Shown here: piece after piece, positions 14,845-22,975 of the stretch
Layout: each line of letters starts with the position of its first letter
Position numbering within the stretch: the stretch's first letter is position 1
Source of the DNA: JBGPML01 sp041486955
GTDB lineage: Bacteria; Patescibacteriota; UBA1384; 2-12-FULL-50-11; DASWYB01
Reading direction: 5' to 3'
Assembly (NCBI GenBank): GCA_041486955.1
Contig: JBGPML010000005.1
Span: 1 to 30,887 of the forward strand
Length of the DNA stretch: 30,887 nucleotides
The notes under the pieces: generated by a model
Told to the model about the DNA's origin: nothing
The model's database searches: none
What the model saw: the letters and a program-made list of their open reading frames with translations, nothing else
Program-made: the position numbers and the translations under genes

Positions 14845-17304
14845 TTATGTTGTTTTGACGTGTTCAGTTGTTGGTAATAGATTGAGAGGTAACGAAAAAT
14901 AGAATGTGCTTCCTTTATTAATCTGACTTGTGACCCAGATTGTTCCTCCCTGTTTTTCAACAAAACTCCTAACGATATATAATCCCAAACCAGTCCCCCC
15001 CGCTTTCACACTCAGTGAATTAGGGACACGAACAAACCGATCGAATATGTTCTTAAGGTGTTTCGTTTGTATTCCAACACCTGTGTCTCGCACCCCGATA
15101 ATAAGATCGTTTTTTTTCGTTTGTAACGTAACAACTACTTTACCACGTTCTTTAGTATATTTTATGGCATTATCGACCAAATTACACAAGACATGCTTCA
15201 CTTTTTCGGGATCTGCCATCACTTGGATTGAGCTATCTGAATGAAATTCTAGAGTAATATTTTTAGTTTTCGCTTTCATACTATAGCCTTCGAGTGACTC
15301 TGTGATGATGTTATTGATACAACAAGGGATTGGATTAATAATGACTCGTTCTTCGTCAATTCTAACAACATCAAGCAGGTCTTCAACTAAATTTACCAGC
15401 CGTTCGGTGGCTTGGTAGGCTTTACCGAAATACTGCTCCTGTTTGTTGGAAATTTTTCCGGAATCGCCCGACAGAATCATCGAAAGATAGCCTTTGATCG
15501 CAGTAAGAGGGGTTCGTAATTCATGGGTTGTTAATGATACAAATTCGTTTTTCGCCTCAATAAACTCTTTTTCTTTAGAGATATTTCGAAAAACAATAAT
15601 AGTGTATTCAACGTTATGGTTGGCGTCATAAAGATGAGAATAGACCGAGCCAAGCCAAACTCTTTCTTTGCCAAGGCCACGCATTTCCTCTTCGATCATC
15701 GGGCTATCAAGATTGGATTTATTTTGGGAATTGTCTTGTGAGTAGAGGGTCCGAGTCAGCTTTTTTAAGCCGAGCCGATTATATAAAATTTTATAACTCG
15801 GCAATCCGACAATTTCATTGGAATTAAGACCGGTAAGCTCCTCGAGGTAACCATTCCAAATCACCACTCGCTTACGTCCGTCGAGTACCGCAACACCTTC
15901 GTTGGTATATTTAATGATATTATCAAGTAAATCTTTTTCCGCTTCAACTTTTCGGAGAAGTTGGGCATTCTCGATAATTGTTCCAATTCGATGAGAGGTA
16001 ATAGTGAGCATATGTTTGTCTTCTTCATCAAACTGTCCGTTGCGTTTATTGATAACGTATAACACACCAATCGGTTTCTGATTAACGTGAAGCGGACCAC
16101 AAATAATATTACGGATTTTCGTGTATTTTTTAAATATGGTAACTTCTGGAACTTTGACTGGCTCGTTTAACATAATTGTTTCTTGCTTCGTCAAAACGGT
16201 TTTCGATAAGCTGGGCGAATCGAGACTGACTTGTAACGGTAATGGAGATGATAAATCTTTTTGATAGCGAAGGACAAGTTTATTACGTACGGTGGAGTGA
16301 ATAAAAATACAGCAATCATCCGCGTCGAGCAATTCTGCGATGAGGCGGACAATTCGTTGAATGCGGGTATCAAGTGTTTTCACTCCCGTAAACGATGAAA
16401 TCCAAAACAGTTTTGATAACAGCTTGACCTTATGGTTCAGCCGTTCGTAAAGCATGCTGTTCTCGAGGGCAATAGCAATGTCATTGGCGATAATAGTCAA
16501 GAATTGTACTTCACTCTCTGTGAAGTAACGAGGTTCGGTGTCAGAAACGTTAATAACTCCCAATAACCGTCCACGACTTGCAAGTGGTACGGCTAACAAG
16601 GCCCCAGAATCCAAGTCGGTTTTCTGAGCAAAAAGTGATGAAGTAGAAATGTCATGAACGCTGTATGGTTTCAATTCTTGCGCGCATTTACCTGCTACTC
16701 CTTCACCAAGGCGGAATTCTCGGGCGTCAGCAGTATGATCTTTAGTTTTTGAGTCAATTTTTACCTGTAGAGTTCCTGATTCTCTTTCGTAAAGCATTAT
16801 ATTGGCCGCGGTCACGTTCATCGATTGCATTATCTGAGTCAATGCGACTTTTAGGACTTGATGGAGATGTGTTGCCGCGGAAAGAGCCGAACTGACCTGA
16901 TAAAATAATTCATGCTGTTTATCACGGAGTCGGTTTTGAGTAATATCAATTAAACTAAGAGAACAGCCAAGAAGCTTTCCTTTTTCAATCTCAATTCTGC
17001 TTTCAGCTAAATACGTTTTAGTTCCGAATTCAAAAGGACGAGATATGTTCTTTTTGAATTTATATGTATCATAAACCATTCCAACAAGTTCTTGTTTAGA
17101 GGGGTCAATTAGCCCCTCTAATGGCAAGAAAGGGGTTAAGTTCGACGCTTTACTGAAACAGATGTTTTGGGCCTGTTGGTTAGCGAAAATAACCTGTCTT
17201 TTGTTGTTGATCGTAATCAAGGCATGCGGTATTGCATGGGCCAGTAAATGAAAATCTGAAGCTAATAACCCTTCTTTCGGGCGGGTAAAATCATTAATAT
17301 CCAT
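14845..17304 (-). CDS. Soluble PAS-GAF-GAF-PAS sensor histidine kinase
   Basis: 819 residues, no membrane segment, so a cytoplasmic sensor. Domains in order: PAS (about 15-125), GAF (about 140-290), GAF (about 310-455), PAS (about 460-575), HisKA with the phospho-acceptor H594 in LTTHELRTPL, then the ATPase domain with N box N708/N712 (CNLVDNAIKYTKE), G1 DTGVGI (740-745) and G2 GGTGLGL (769-775). All catalytic motifs are intact. Its partner is the response regulator 11 nt downstream. Two GAF domains suggest it senses small ligands or redox state; the signal cannot be told from sequence. Confidence 0.93.
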   Translation of the reverse strand: MDINDFTRPKEGLLASDFHLLAHAIPHALITINNKRQVIFANQQAQNICFSKASNLTPFLPLEGLIDPSKQELVGMVYDTYKFKKNISRPFEFGTKTYLAESRIEIEKGKLLGCSLSLIDITQNRLRDKQHELFYQVSSALSAATHLHQVLKVALTQIMQSMNVTAANIMLYERESGTLQVKIDSKTKDHTADAREFRLGEGVAGKCAQELKPYSVHDISTSSLFAQKTDLDSGALLAVPLASRGRLLGVINVSDTEPRYFTESEVQFLTIIANDIAIALENSMLYERLNHKVKLLSKLFWISSFTGVKTLDTRIQRIVRLIAELLDADDCCIFIHSTVRNKLVLRYQKDLSSPLPLQVSLDSPSLSKTVLTKQETIMLNEPVKVPEVTIFKKYTKIRNIICGPLHVNQKPIGVLYVINKRNGQFDEEDKHMLTITSHRIGTIIENAQLLRKVEAEKDLLDNIIKYTNEGVAVLDGRKRVVIWNGYLEELTGLNSNEIVGLPSYKILYNRLGLKKLTRTLYSQDNSQNKSNLDSPMIEEEMRGLGKERVWLGSVYSHLYDANHNVEYTIIVFRNISKEKEFIEAKNEFVSLTTHELRTPLTAIKGYLSMILSGDSGKISNKQEQYFGKAYQATERLVNLVEDLLDVVRIDEERVIINPIPCCINNIITESLEGYSMKAKTKNITLEFHSDSSIQVMADPEKVKHVLCNLVDNAIKYTKERGKVVVTLQTKKNDLIIGVRDTGVGIQTKHLKNIFDRFVRVPNSLSVKAGGTGLGLYIVRSFVEKQGGTIWVTSQINKGSTFYFSLPLNLLPTTEHVKTT

Positions 17305-17412
17305 AATGCTAAGTATAAATGTTACTACGAGTCTTCTGATTCAATATGTATATTTTTTAATAAAAAAGAATGTCTCGTAAAGCTCGTCTTTAACATTTCA
17401 CACAAAAAAAGC

Positions 17413-17967
17413 TCACGACAGTAAAGTTAAAACTTTTTTATAAATGTACTGCGCACCGGGGACAAGGTCGAGCGATTTCATTTCTTTAAGAGTAAGCCAA
17501 TGCAACGATTCGCTTTCCGGGTTAGTAAATGCAACTCCAGTATCACAATTAGCGAAATAAAAATACTGAATATGGACATCGATACCATAACTACATTTAC
17601 TACCTTTGATAGTATCACAAAAAAGCAGCTTGGCGCCGACTACTTTTAATCCAGTCTCTTCTAAAATCTCCCGCCCGAAGGCATGGATTGGCTGTTCATC
17701 GTATTCAATATGTCCTCCGGGAAAATCATAGCCAAACGGATAAACCCGACGTTTTAGTAAAAGATATTTTCCATTTCGATGTATTAATCCACCAGCTGAG
17801 ACATGGTACTCGCCCTCATGGGTATGAATAATGATGTCTCGGTTCATTTGCGTATCAAAAGCCCGCTCGTACAGTTTGCGGCAATTTTCGCAATAATAAT
17901 AGCGTAAGTTCTCTTTTATTACAGTCTTTATTCGGTCACTCCGACATACTCTACAAATAATAGACAT
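17413..17967 (-). CDS. Nudix hydrolase with N-terminal zinc ribbon
   Basis: 184 residues from the ATG at 17967; a TTG at 17979 is possible. The N-terminus has CRVC (C5, C8) and CENC about 18 residues on, a zinc ribbon like that of NudC-type or ADP-ribose hydrolases. The Nudix box is complete: GHIEYDEQPIHAFGREILEE followed by TG, that is G-x5-E-x7-RE-x2-EE-x-G. Such enzymes cleave nucleoside diphosphates linked to another group; the substrate is not evident. No strong ribosome binding site. Confidence 0.88.
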   Translation of the reverse strand: MSIICRVCRSDRIKTVIKENLRYYYCENCRKLYERAFDTQMNRDIIIHTHEGEYHVSAGGLIHRNGKYLLLKRRVYPFGYDFPGGHIEYDEQPIHAFGREILEETGLKVVGAKLLFCDTIKGSKCSYGIDVHIQYFYFANCDTGVAFTNPESESLHWLTLKEMKSLDLVPGAQYIYKKVLTLLS

Positions 17968-18123
17968 AAATATTACCAATTGTTTCTCATAGTACTATAT
18001 TTTAGCCTCTTATCCGAAATGTAGATTTTCTACGAAAATGACCTCTACCAGAATTACGAATATTGCATATACTGATGATTATGGTAAGAAAAAATCAGTG
18101 GGCTCTACACGATGAGGGATACG

Positions 18124-19023
18124 ATGAAACTTCAGAAGACGGTAGTCGGCGAAGACGAAAGTGCCGAGAAGGAGGGGGAGCCGAATGTCACTGACGCACC
18201 GATGGTGATCCAAGAATTCCATCGATGCGCACGGATCTGGCGGCTACCTCTCAGTGAATGGGCAAAACTCGTCACGGCGGAACACCGCAAACGGGCGAGA
18301 TGGCAATTCATCAATGTCTTTAGCCGAACCCGGGCTGAAGGTAAGTCCACTCTGCGGGACTTCATTGAAGAAATTGCCCAACTCCACTGGGGAATGACTT
18401 TCAAGTTCCTCTGCGAAGATAAGGATCGTCCACCACGGGCAGCGTTTGGCCGGTTGCGTGCAGAAGAGGAAGGGAGAGATCTTGTCTACCATCCACGGGC
18501 TAAGATCATGGAGGGAATCAAAGGTGGTGAGTATCTGATTGCTTACGAGACTGAGACGGTCCATATCCATGAAGTCGGTGATCAGTACGAGGAACGAGTA
18601 ACAGGTCGTGGAATGGCTGGTCTTCCCGTCAAGCGGGTAGTCGAAGCAATGGAAACAGATGCTTACTATACCTTGACAATTCCCCCTCTCGCCTATGCCG
18701 ATCTCACGCAATACATCCCAGACACACGATCCTTATTTGTAGTTCCCAACCCGGAGGATACTGAGTTTTACCTCCGAACTCGTAGCTTACACAACAAAGC
18801 AGTAGAAATTCAACGACTCGGATGGCTCGATGATCCGTTCCCCTTCGTTCATGCAGAAATAGATAGTAGTGGAAGCGACGCGTGGACAGGCGGACAGAAC
18901 TCGCTTGTGGCTACAATTATCAATAGGCGATGGAACGCGAATAAGATGGTAAGAAAGCAATTGGAGAATTTTCTAAGGTATCATCCCGGGTGGGAGGAGC
19001 GTTTCGTGCAGGGCGGCCCTTGA
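18124..19023 (+). CDS. Hypothetical 299-residue protein, family not recognised
   Basis: 299 residues from the ATG at 18124, chosen because TGAGGG lies 5 nt before it; an in-frame ATG at 18112 has no such site. Soluble, rich in Arg, Glu, Trp and Tyr. A helical N-terminal third (ARIWRLPLSEWAKLVTAEHR) precedes a mixed region with many charged residues. No signal peptide, membrane segment or catalytic motif stands out. It is a single-gene unit with a terminator over its stop codon. Codon choice (CGG, CTC, ATC, GAG) is GC-richer than in the kinase or ASCH genes, like the DUF444, receiver-like and STAS-like genes. Confidence 0.75.
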   Translation: MKLQKTVVGEDESAEKEGEPNVTDAPMVIQEFHRCARIWRLPLSEWAKLVTAEHRKRARWQFINVFSRTRAEGKSTLRDFIEEIAQLHWGMTFKFLCEDKDRPPRAAFGRLRAEEEGRDLVYHPRAKIMEGIKGGEYLIAYETETVHIHEVGDQYEERVTGRGMAGLPVKRVVEAMETDAYYTLTIPPLAYADLTQYIPDTRSLFVVPNPEDTEFYLRTRSLHNKAVEIQRLGWLDDPFPFVHAEIDSSGSDAWTGGQNSLVATIINRRWNANKMVRKQLENFLRYHPGWEERFVQGGP

Positions 19024-19040
19024 GGCCGCCCTATTTTTCT
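19010..19040 (+). terminator. Terminator overlapping the stop codon
   Basis: AGGGCGGCC/GGCCGCCCT stem with loop CTTGA containing the TGA stop, followed by ATTTTTCT. Confidence 0.88.
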
Positions 19041-19051
19041 AAAATATTTAT

Positions 19052-19081
19052 AATACCCTGCAAAACTATCAGCAGGGTATT
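19052..19081 (-). terminator. Terminator-like hairpin of the STAS-like gene
   Basis: AATACCCTGC/GCAGGGTATT, a perfect 10-bp stem with a 10-nt loop, 5 nt past the stop of the minus-strand gene. The tail is A/T-rich but mixed. Confidence 0.6.
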
Positions 19082-19085
19082 CGGG

Positions 19086-19562
19086 TTAGATTTGAGGCAG
19101 TCTTACTTCTACGAAATCCGCGAGAAAACGCCGAGTTTGCCAAGGCGCTCGGTCTTGCCAAATTGTGCCTTCCCAGTCGTACGGATCGACGGGATAGCTC
19201 CAGTCTATAGGAAATATTTTCGTTAGGTCTGTTATAGTTAGCACTCTTTCAACTTGAGGTGAGATAAGCATAACAAATGGCTGTAATCCGGCGATAACAC
19301 GCTTATGCTGCATCTGGACCAATAGTGCTAACATATGCCCAGTGATCATTTTCCCTCGACGCAAATCAATAATGAGTCTAGGATATCTCCTCAAGATCGT
19401 GTTTAAGTCCATTATCTCTTGCGTTATCGGATGGATAAATTCAGTCTCGGATAGGTGGCAAGCATGATATAAATCAAATCCTGTATCTCCGTTCAAGACG
19501 AGTACAGCGGTCGATTCATCCACCGCAACGAGTTTCGACTCAATGACAATCCTATATTCCAT
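19086..19562 (-). CDS. STAS-like (anti-sigma-antagonist fold) protein
   Basis: 158 residues. The middle follows the STAS pattern: a strand LIIDLR (about 63-68), then a helix with a Gly and hydrophobic residues (GHMLALLVQMQHKRVIAG, about 75-92), a strand FVMLIS, and a helix VERVLTITDLTKIFPI where SpoIIAA has RVLELTGLDRLF. The usual phosphorylatable Ser in the DSSG loop is not visible (KMITGH instead), so regulation would differ. The C-terminal 40 residues are Trp/Asp-rich and specific. Plausibly part of stress signalling; no kinase partner of the RsbW type is nearby. Confidence 0.55.
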   Translation of the reverse strand: MEYRIVIESKLVAVDESTAVLVLNGDTGFDLYHACHLSETEFIHPITQEIMDLNTILRRYPRLIIDLRRGKMITGHMLALLVQMQHKRVIAGLQPFVMLISPQVERVLTITDLTKIFPIDWSYPVDPYDWEGTIWQDRAPWQTRRFLADFVEVRLPQI

Positions 19563-19649
19563 ATCTTCCCCTTCTCATAGATGCATTGTTCACAAAAGAT
19601 TAGTATGAACTAGTTTAAAAGTCAAATTTCAAATCACCGTTACATTTTA

Positions 19650-19678
19650 TTGAAGAAACTGTGTTGAAAAGGTATAAT
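19650..19678 (+). promoter_or_regulatory. Promoter of tRNA-Gln
   Basis: TTGAAG (19650-19655), 17-nt spacer, perfect TATAAT (19673-19678), 12 nt before the tRNA. Confidence 0.8.
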
Positions 19679-19690
19679 AATATGGATTAT

Positions 19691-19764
19691 TCCCGGATCG
19701 TCTAACGGCAGGACAGCGGCCTTTGAAGCCGTGAATCTTGGTTCGAATCCAAGTCCGGGAGCCA
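19691..19764 (+). tRNA. tRNA-Gln (anticodon TTG)
   Basis: 74 nt including encoded CCA. The acceptor stem TCCCGGA/TCCGGGA has a G discriminator before CCA. Anticodon loop CTTTGAA gives TTG. The TPsiC arm GGTTCGAATCC is standard. The final A also begins an 18-bp inverted repeat. Confidence 0.93.
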
Positions 19765-19841
19765 CGCACCATTCGGTGCATGGCTACGCCACTTAAGCGA
19801 GCCAAACCGGATGGAAGTCAGTGATGCACCGAATGGTGCGT
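19764..19841. repeat. 18-bp inverted repeat directly after tRNA-Gln
   Basis: ACGCACCATTCGGTGCAT (19764-19781) and its exact reverse complement (19824-19841) are separated by 42 nt. Each arm is itself a small hairpin (GCACC-ATTC-GGTGC). It begins on the last base of the tRNA CCA end and stops 17 nt before the ASCH gene. It may end tRNA transcription, guide 3' processing, or be a small mobile remnant at a tRNA insertion site. Confidence 0.65.
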
Positions 19842-19858
19842 CACCAAAGGATTTATAT

Positions 19859-20203
19859 ATGAAGCAGCATATATTACGTTTACGAAGTAAAGATAGCTCT
19901 ATTTATAATGATATCGTTACCGGCCGAAAAACTGTGGAAACCCGAGCTGCGACCTCAAAAAACAGAAAAATAGTGCGAGGCGATACAATAAAATTTGTGA
20001 TTGGCAAGGATAGTGTTGTGCATCGAGTTCAATCCGTTCAACATTTTGATAGTGTCGATGAAATGTTAAAAGTTATTTCTCTTTCACATATATTACCCGA
20101 TGCTCATTCACTCGAAGATGCGTTACGAGTCTACGACAGTTTCCCTGGTTATAAAGATAAAATTAAACAGTATGGTATCCTCGCTTTTGAGCTGGGTCCA
20201 TGA
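19859..20203 (+). CDS. ASCH-domain protein
   Basis: 114 residues from the ATG at 19859, chosen for AAAGGA about 7 nt upstream. The ASCH signature is clear: GRKTVETRAATSKNRKIV (about 22-39), then RGDTIKF (40-46). These small domains are related to PUA and thought to bind RNA; some act as hydrolases on modified nucleosides. The second half (SLEDALRVYDSFPGYKDKI) matches the family's C-terminal helices. It follows the inverted repeat downstream of tRNA-Gln. Confidence 0.82.
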   Translation: MKQHILRLRSKDSSIYNDIVTGRKTVETRAATSKNRKIVRGDTIKFVIGKDSVVHRVQSVQHFDSVDEMLKVISLSHILPDAHSLEDALRVYDSFPGYKDKIKQYGILAFELGP

Positions 20204-20283
20204 TTGTTAACTGTCAATTTTTTGTGAAAAACACTGTCAGTATATTCTAATAATTACAGCTTAGATTTTATAATGAACTTTTT

Positions 20284-20718
20284 TTATGGTTTAACCGGTG
20301 AAGCGGTTGGTGATGGATTGTTCTTGTTATCTTGAATAAACTTATTGATTGCATCATTTATTTTAGAGTCGCTACGCATATTTTCGTAATATAGGATCTG
20401 ACTCTTATTAATATTTAAGTTTCCGTCAGGCGCATAAATTTCTTCGTCAAGTCGTTGTAAGGTAATCTTCTTTTTTAAACCAGATGGATCAGGACGAAGT
20501 GAATCGACGGCTTGCGGGTAGTAAACATCTCGTAACGTTACAAAATCACCTTGACTTGTTAACAGATTACCAAAATAGATTTGGCCGTTGGTTAGAAAAA
20601 CAATCTGTCGTGTACCGTTTGAAACGCCTATTTTACGTTTGTTATAAATAAAGCTTGCAAAACCTGTTACGACAATAATAAGTAGCAGAACGAGTAGCCA
20701 ATTCCGACTTTTGCGCAT
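20284..20718 (-). CDS. Membrane-anchored protein of unknown function
   Basis: 144 residues. Positively charged MRKSRNW then one membrane helix (about 8-25), so anchored with the rest probably outside. The soluble part has strands (TRQIVFLTNGQIYFGNL, then FVTLRDVYYPQ), resembling a small sheet domain, and a Pro/Ser/Thr-rich end (NNPSPTASPVKP). AAAGGA precedes the ATG. It diverges from the surface-protein cluster by a 352-nt gap. No family named. Confidence 0.7.
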   Translation of the reverse strand: MRKSRNWLLVLLLIIVVTGFASFIYNKRKIGVSNGTRQIVFLTNGQIYFGNLLTSQGDFVTLRDVYYPQAVDSLRPDPSGLKKKITLQRLDEEIYAPDGNLNINKSQILYYENMRSDSKINDAINKFIQDNKNNPSPTASPVKP

Positions 20719-21070
20719 AAAATTCCTTTCTCTGATTTTCGAGGTTATTATACCATTGCATTCTCAAACGTAAACATGTATACCGCAGTTAAGTAATATA
20801 TATGTCATTGCGTCGCAATATATATTCCCACACAACGGAAATGCTTCCACTAAAAACGGGGGCTTGCAATTCAAAAAATAATAATATAGATTGCTGGTGT
20901 TGGCTGAGCCTTCTCGCTAGGACGCCAACAGTGACTATACGATGACACAAAATGATGTAATCGTAAGGAATCAATTTTTGTGAGACTGAGTATAGCATTC
21001 GTTGTCTGTTTTCAAGATACTTGACAGCACTACATAAAGGTAATAGGAAATACTCAAGAAAGGACACACG
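20719..21070. promoter_or_regulatory. Divergent gap upstream of the surface-protein cluster
   Basis: No gene. It holds the perfect palindrome ATTGCG-T-CGCAAT (20807-20819) within AT-rich arms (20795-20826), a hairpin TGTTGGC/GCCAACA (20898-20930), and TTGACA at 21021-21026 as a possible -35, with only a poor -10 (TAGGAA). AAGGA just before 21071 is the ribosome binding site. Likely the control region of the cluster. Confidence 0.4.
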
Positions 21071-21919
21071 ATGACTTCCAGTTCTGCTTCGAATATATTC
21101 AGTCGTCTGGTTATTACTTATACAGTAGGAGTTGCGTTAATTTTTAATATGGCCGGTCTATCAGTCGCAATTGCGTCGGATGTCGACTCAACGAATAATC
21201 AAACTGGCCCCAATTCTTCCAACGATAACTCTGTTTCGGAATCAAATAAAACTAGTGTTTCGGTTAAAAATGATACCAATATCAATAATCAATACACCCT
21301 TAAATTAAATACAGGGGAAAATACTGCCAAAAACAATACCAATCTTAATGGTACTTCGACCGGAAATATAGGCTTTACTGTTAATACGACTAATTCGGCC
21401 AATAACGGAGGTCCTCAATTAGCTGGTCTGAGCAACGATACCACACATATTTCAAGTACAAATTCGAATACCGGTCCAGACAGCAGAAATAATAATAGTG
21501 TCAGTCAATCGAATAGTATTAAATATACTGAAAAAAATACATCTAACGTGTTGAATACTTTAATAGTGCATGCTAATACAGGGAAGGACAACGTCAGCAA
21601 CAATACTAATGCCGGAGGTTTTCATACTGGTAATATATTCGTTAATATAGACGTTAAGAATGACACCAACAATCACATTAACAATCCAAAACCTGGAATG
21701 GGCGGAGGAAATCCTAACATCCCACCGACCAATTCTACTACCACACCGAAACCAACTGACGCAAGCAAGTCCCCAATTACGCTCATGCCGATCGGTGGAA
21801 AAGGCGGTGGCGGATTTGTTCCTGCAGGTGGTGATAGCTTACCGTATGTCGTTGGTCTGATGATGATTCTTTTAGTCGGCACTGTCTGGACTAAAAAATC
21901 AGCCTTAGCTTCGGACTAA
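21071..21919 (+). CDS. Exported NTG-repeat protein with sortase-type tail (first of three)
   Basis: 282 residues. Signal peptide to about residue 36 (VGVALIFNMAGLSVAIAS). Two copies of the cluster's module follow (about 41-112 and 131-202), with TGP at T45 and T134 and NTG at T81 and T170, so 36 residues between the paired Thr in both. Each also has a later NTN and TGNI. A Pro/Thr linker leads to GGGGFVPAGGDSLP (about 246-258), a membrane helix (about 259-273) and KK near the end: the layout of a sortase signal with VPAGG in place of LPxTG. AAAGGA precedes the ATG. Similar modules make up the next two genes and a sortase closes the cluster. I infer a cell-wall-attached surface protein. Confidence 0.8.
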   Translation: MTSSSASNIFSRLVITYTVGVALIFNMAGLSVAIASDVDSTNNQTGPNSSNDNSVSESNKTSVSVKNDTNINNQYTLKLNTGENTAKNNTNLNGTSTGNIGFTVNTTNSANNGGPQLAGLSNDTTHISSTNSNTGPDSRNNNSVSQSNSIKYTEKNTSNVLNTLIVHANTGKDNVSNNTNAGGFHTGNIFVNIDVKNDTNNHINNPKPGMGGGNPNIPPTNSTTTPKPTDASKSPITLMPIGGKGGGGFVPAGGDSLPYVVGLMMILLVGTVWTKKSALASD

Positions 21920-21942
21920 CGTTAATAACTTTCGGGTCGATA

Positions 21943-21974
21943 CTCAGAGAGGCGAAGTATGCATCTCTCTTGAG
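21943..21974 (+). promoter_or_regulatory. Intercistronic hairpin 1
   Basis: CTCAGAGAG (21943-21951) pairs with CTCTCTTGAG (21965-21974) with one bulged T, between the first two surface-protein genes. No T-run follows, so a partial stop or an mRNA-stability element is more likely than a full terminator. Confidence 0.4.
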
Positions 21975-22012
21975 AAATGATAGGCATACATACATAGAAA
22001 GGAAGGATTGGA

Positions 22013-22885
22013 ATGACACAGATCGTAAAAGTACGCAACATGATGCGATTAGTAGCCGCGACTTCAGCAGCTCTATTTGCCATGAGTGCTGGTTCTGCTT
22101 TCGCTTCATCATTTAATGGAACGAACGAAGATACTGGCCCAAGTTCTGAAAACCACAATAAATTTGATGCCAGTAGCAAAGTCGATTTTGACTGGAAGAA
22201 CGAAGCAAATCTAAAAAATCTTGTAGATGCAGATATTAACACGGGTAAAAATAAAGTTTCGAAAAATACAAATGCAGAAGGTGGCGACACCGGTAGTATT
22301 GACGCTCAAGTTGCATTCGAAAATAATGCCAACAATGACCCAGGTTATATAGACCTTGCTGGCGCAACGCCTGATGTTAATGCCGATTTCTCTAACAGCG
22401 ATACCGGCCCATGGTCTTCGAACGATAATAAGCTTGACGTGAAAAATACAGTTAAAGTTAAAGTTCGAAACGACGCTGACATCTCTAACAAGGCTGACAT
22501 CAATGCTAACACGGGTAAAAACAACACCTATGGCAATACGAATGCCGATGGTGGAACCACCGGAAATATTAGTGTCGGAATTGACGCCGTAAACAACGCC
22601 AACAATGGTTCAGGTGCCAACATTGGTGGTCTGGGCGGTGGAGGCGATGTAAATGCATCGGCTAACAACAGCGATACCGGTCCAAACTCAGAGAATAAGA
22701 ACACCGTCAAAGTGAAGAATAGTGTTGATGTTAATGTCAGAAATGAAGCGGACATTACCAACAAATTCAATGTTGATGCTAACACGGGTAAGAATACTAC
22801 GTCTCATAACACAAATGCCGGTAATAACGGTACAGGGGACGCCGCGATTAATATCCAGGTTCAGAATACCGCCAACAGCAACTAG
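22013..22885 (+). CDS. Exported NTG-repeat protein without anchor (second of three)
   Basis: 290 residues. Signal peptide to about residue 32 (AATSAALFAMSAGSAFAS). Three module copies follow with TGP Thr at 41, 131 and 222 and NTG Thr at 77, 167 and 258, so 36 residues each time and a 90- to 91-residue repeat. Motifs: TGPxSxNxN, strands with alternating Lys/Val (VKVKVRNDADISNK), NTGKN, NTNA, then TG. No C-terminal membrane helix or sorting motif: it ends just after the third module, so it would be secreted and could assemble on the anchored neighbours. AAAGGAAGGA precedes the ATG. Highly Asn-rich and low in aromatic residues. Confidence 0.8.
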   Translation: MTQIVKVRNMMRLVAATSAALFAMSAGSAFASSFNGTNEDTGPSSENHNKFDASSKVDFDWKNEANLKNLVDADINTGKNKVSKNTNAEGGDTGSIDAQVAFENNANNDPGYIDLAGATPDVNADFSNSDTGPWSSNDNKLDVKNTVKVKVRNDADISNKADINANTGKNNTYGNTNADGGTTGNISVGIDAVNNANNGSGANIGGLGGGGDVNASANNSDTGPNSENKNTVKVKNSVDVNVRNEADITNKFNVDANTGKNTTSHNTNAGNNGTGDAAINIQVQNTANSN

Positions 22886-22913
22886 TAACATAGCTATTTA
22901 GGTGTTGGTGAAG

Positions 22914-22937
22914 ATCTATCCGCTCTCGCGGATAGAT
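22914..22937 (+). promoter_or_regulatory. Intercistronic hairpin 2
   Basis: ATCTATCCGC-TCTC-GCGGATAGAT, a perfect 10-bp stem between the second and third surface-protein genes, with extra pairing outside it. No T-run. Like the first hairpin, it may tune relative amounts of the proteins. Confidence 0.45.
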
Positions 22938-22975
22938 TCCAGCAACATCGAAACAAAAACTCAGAAAGGAACATA

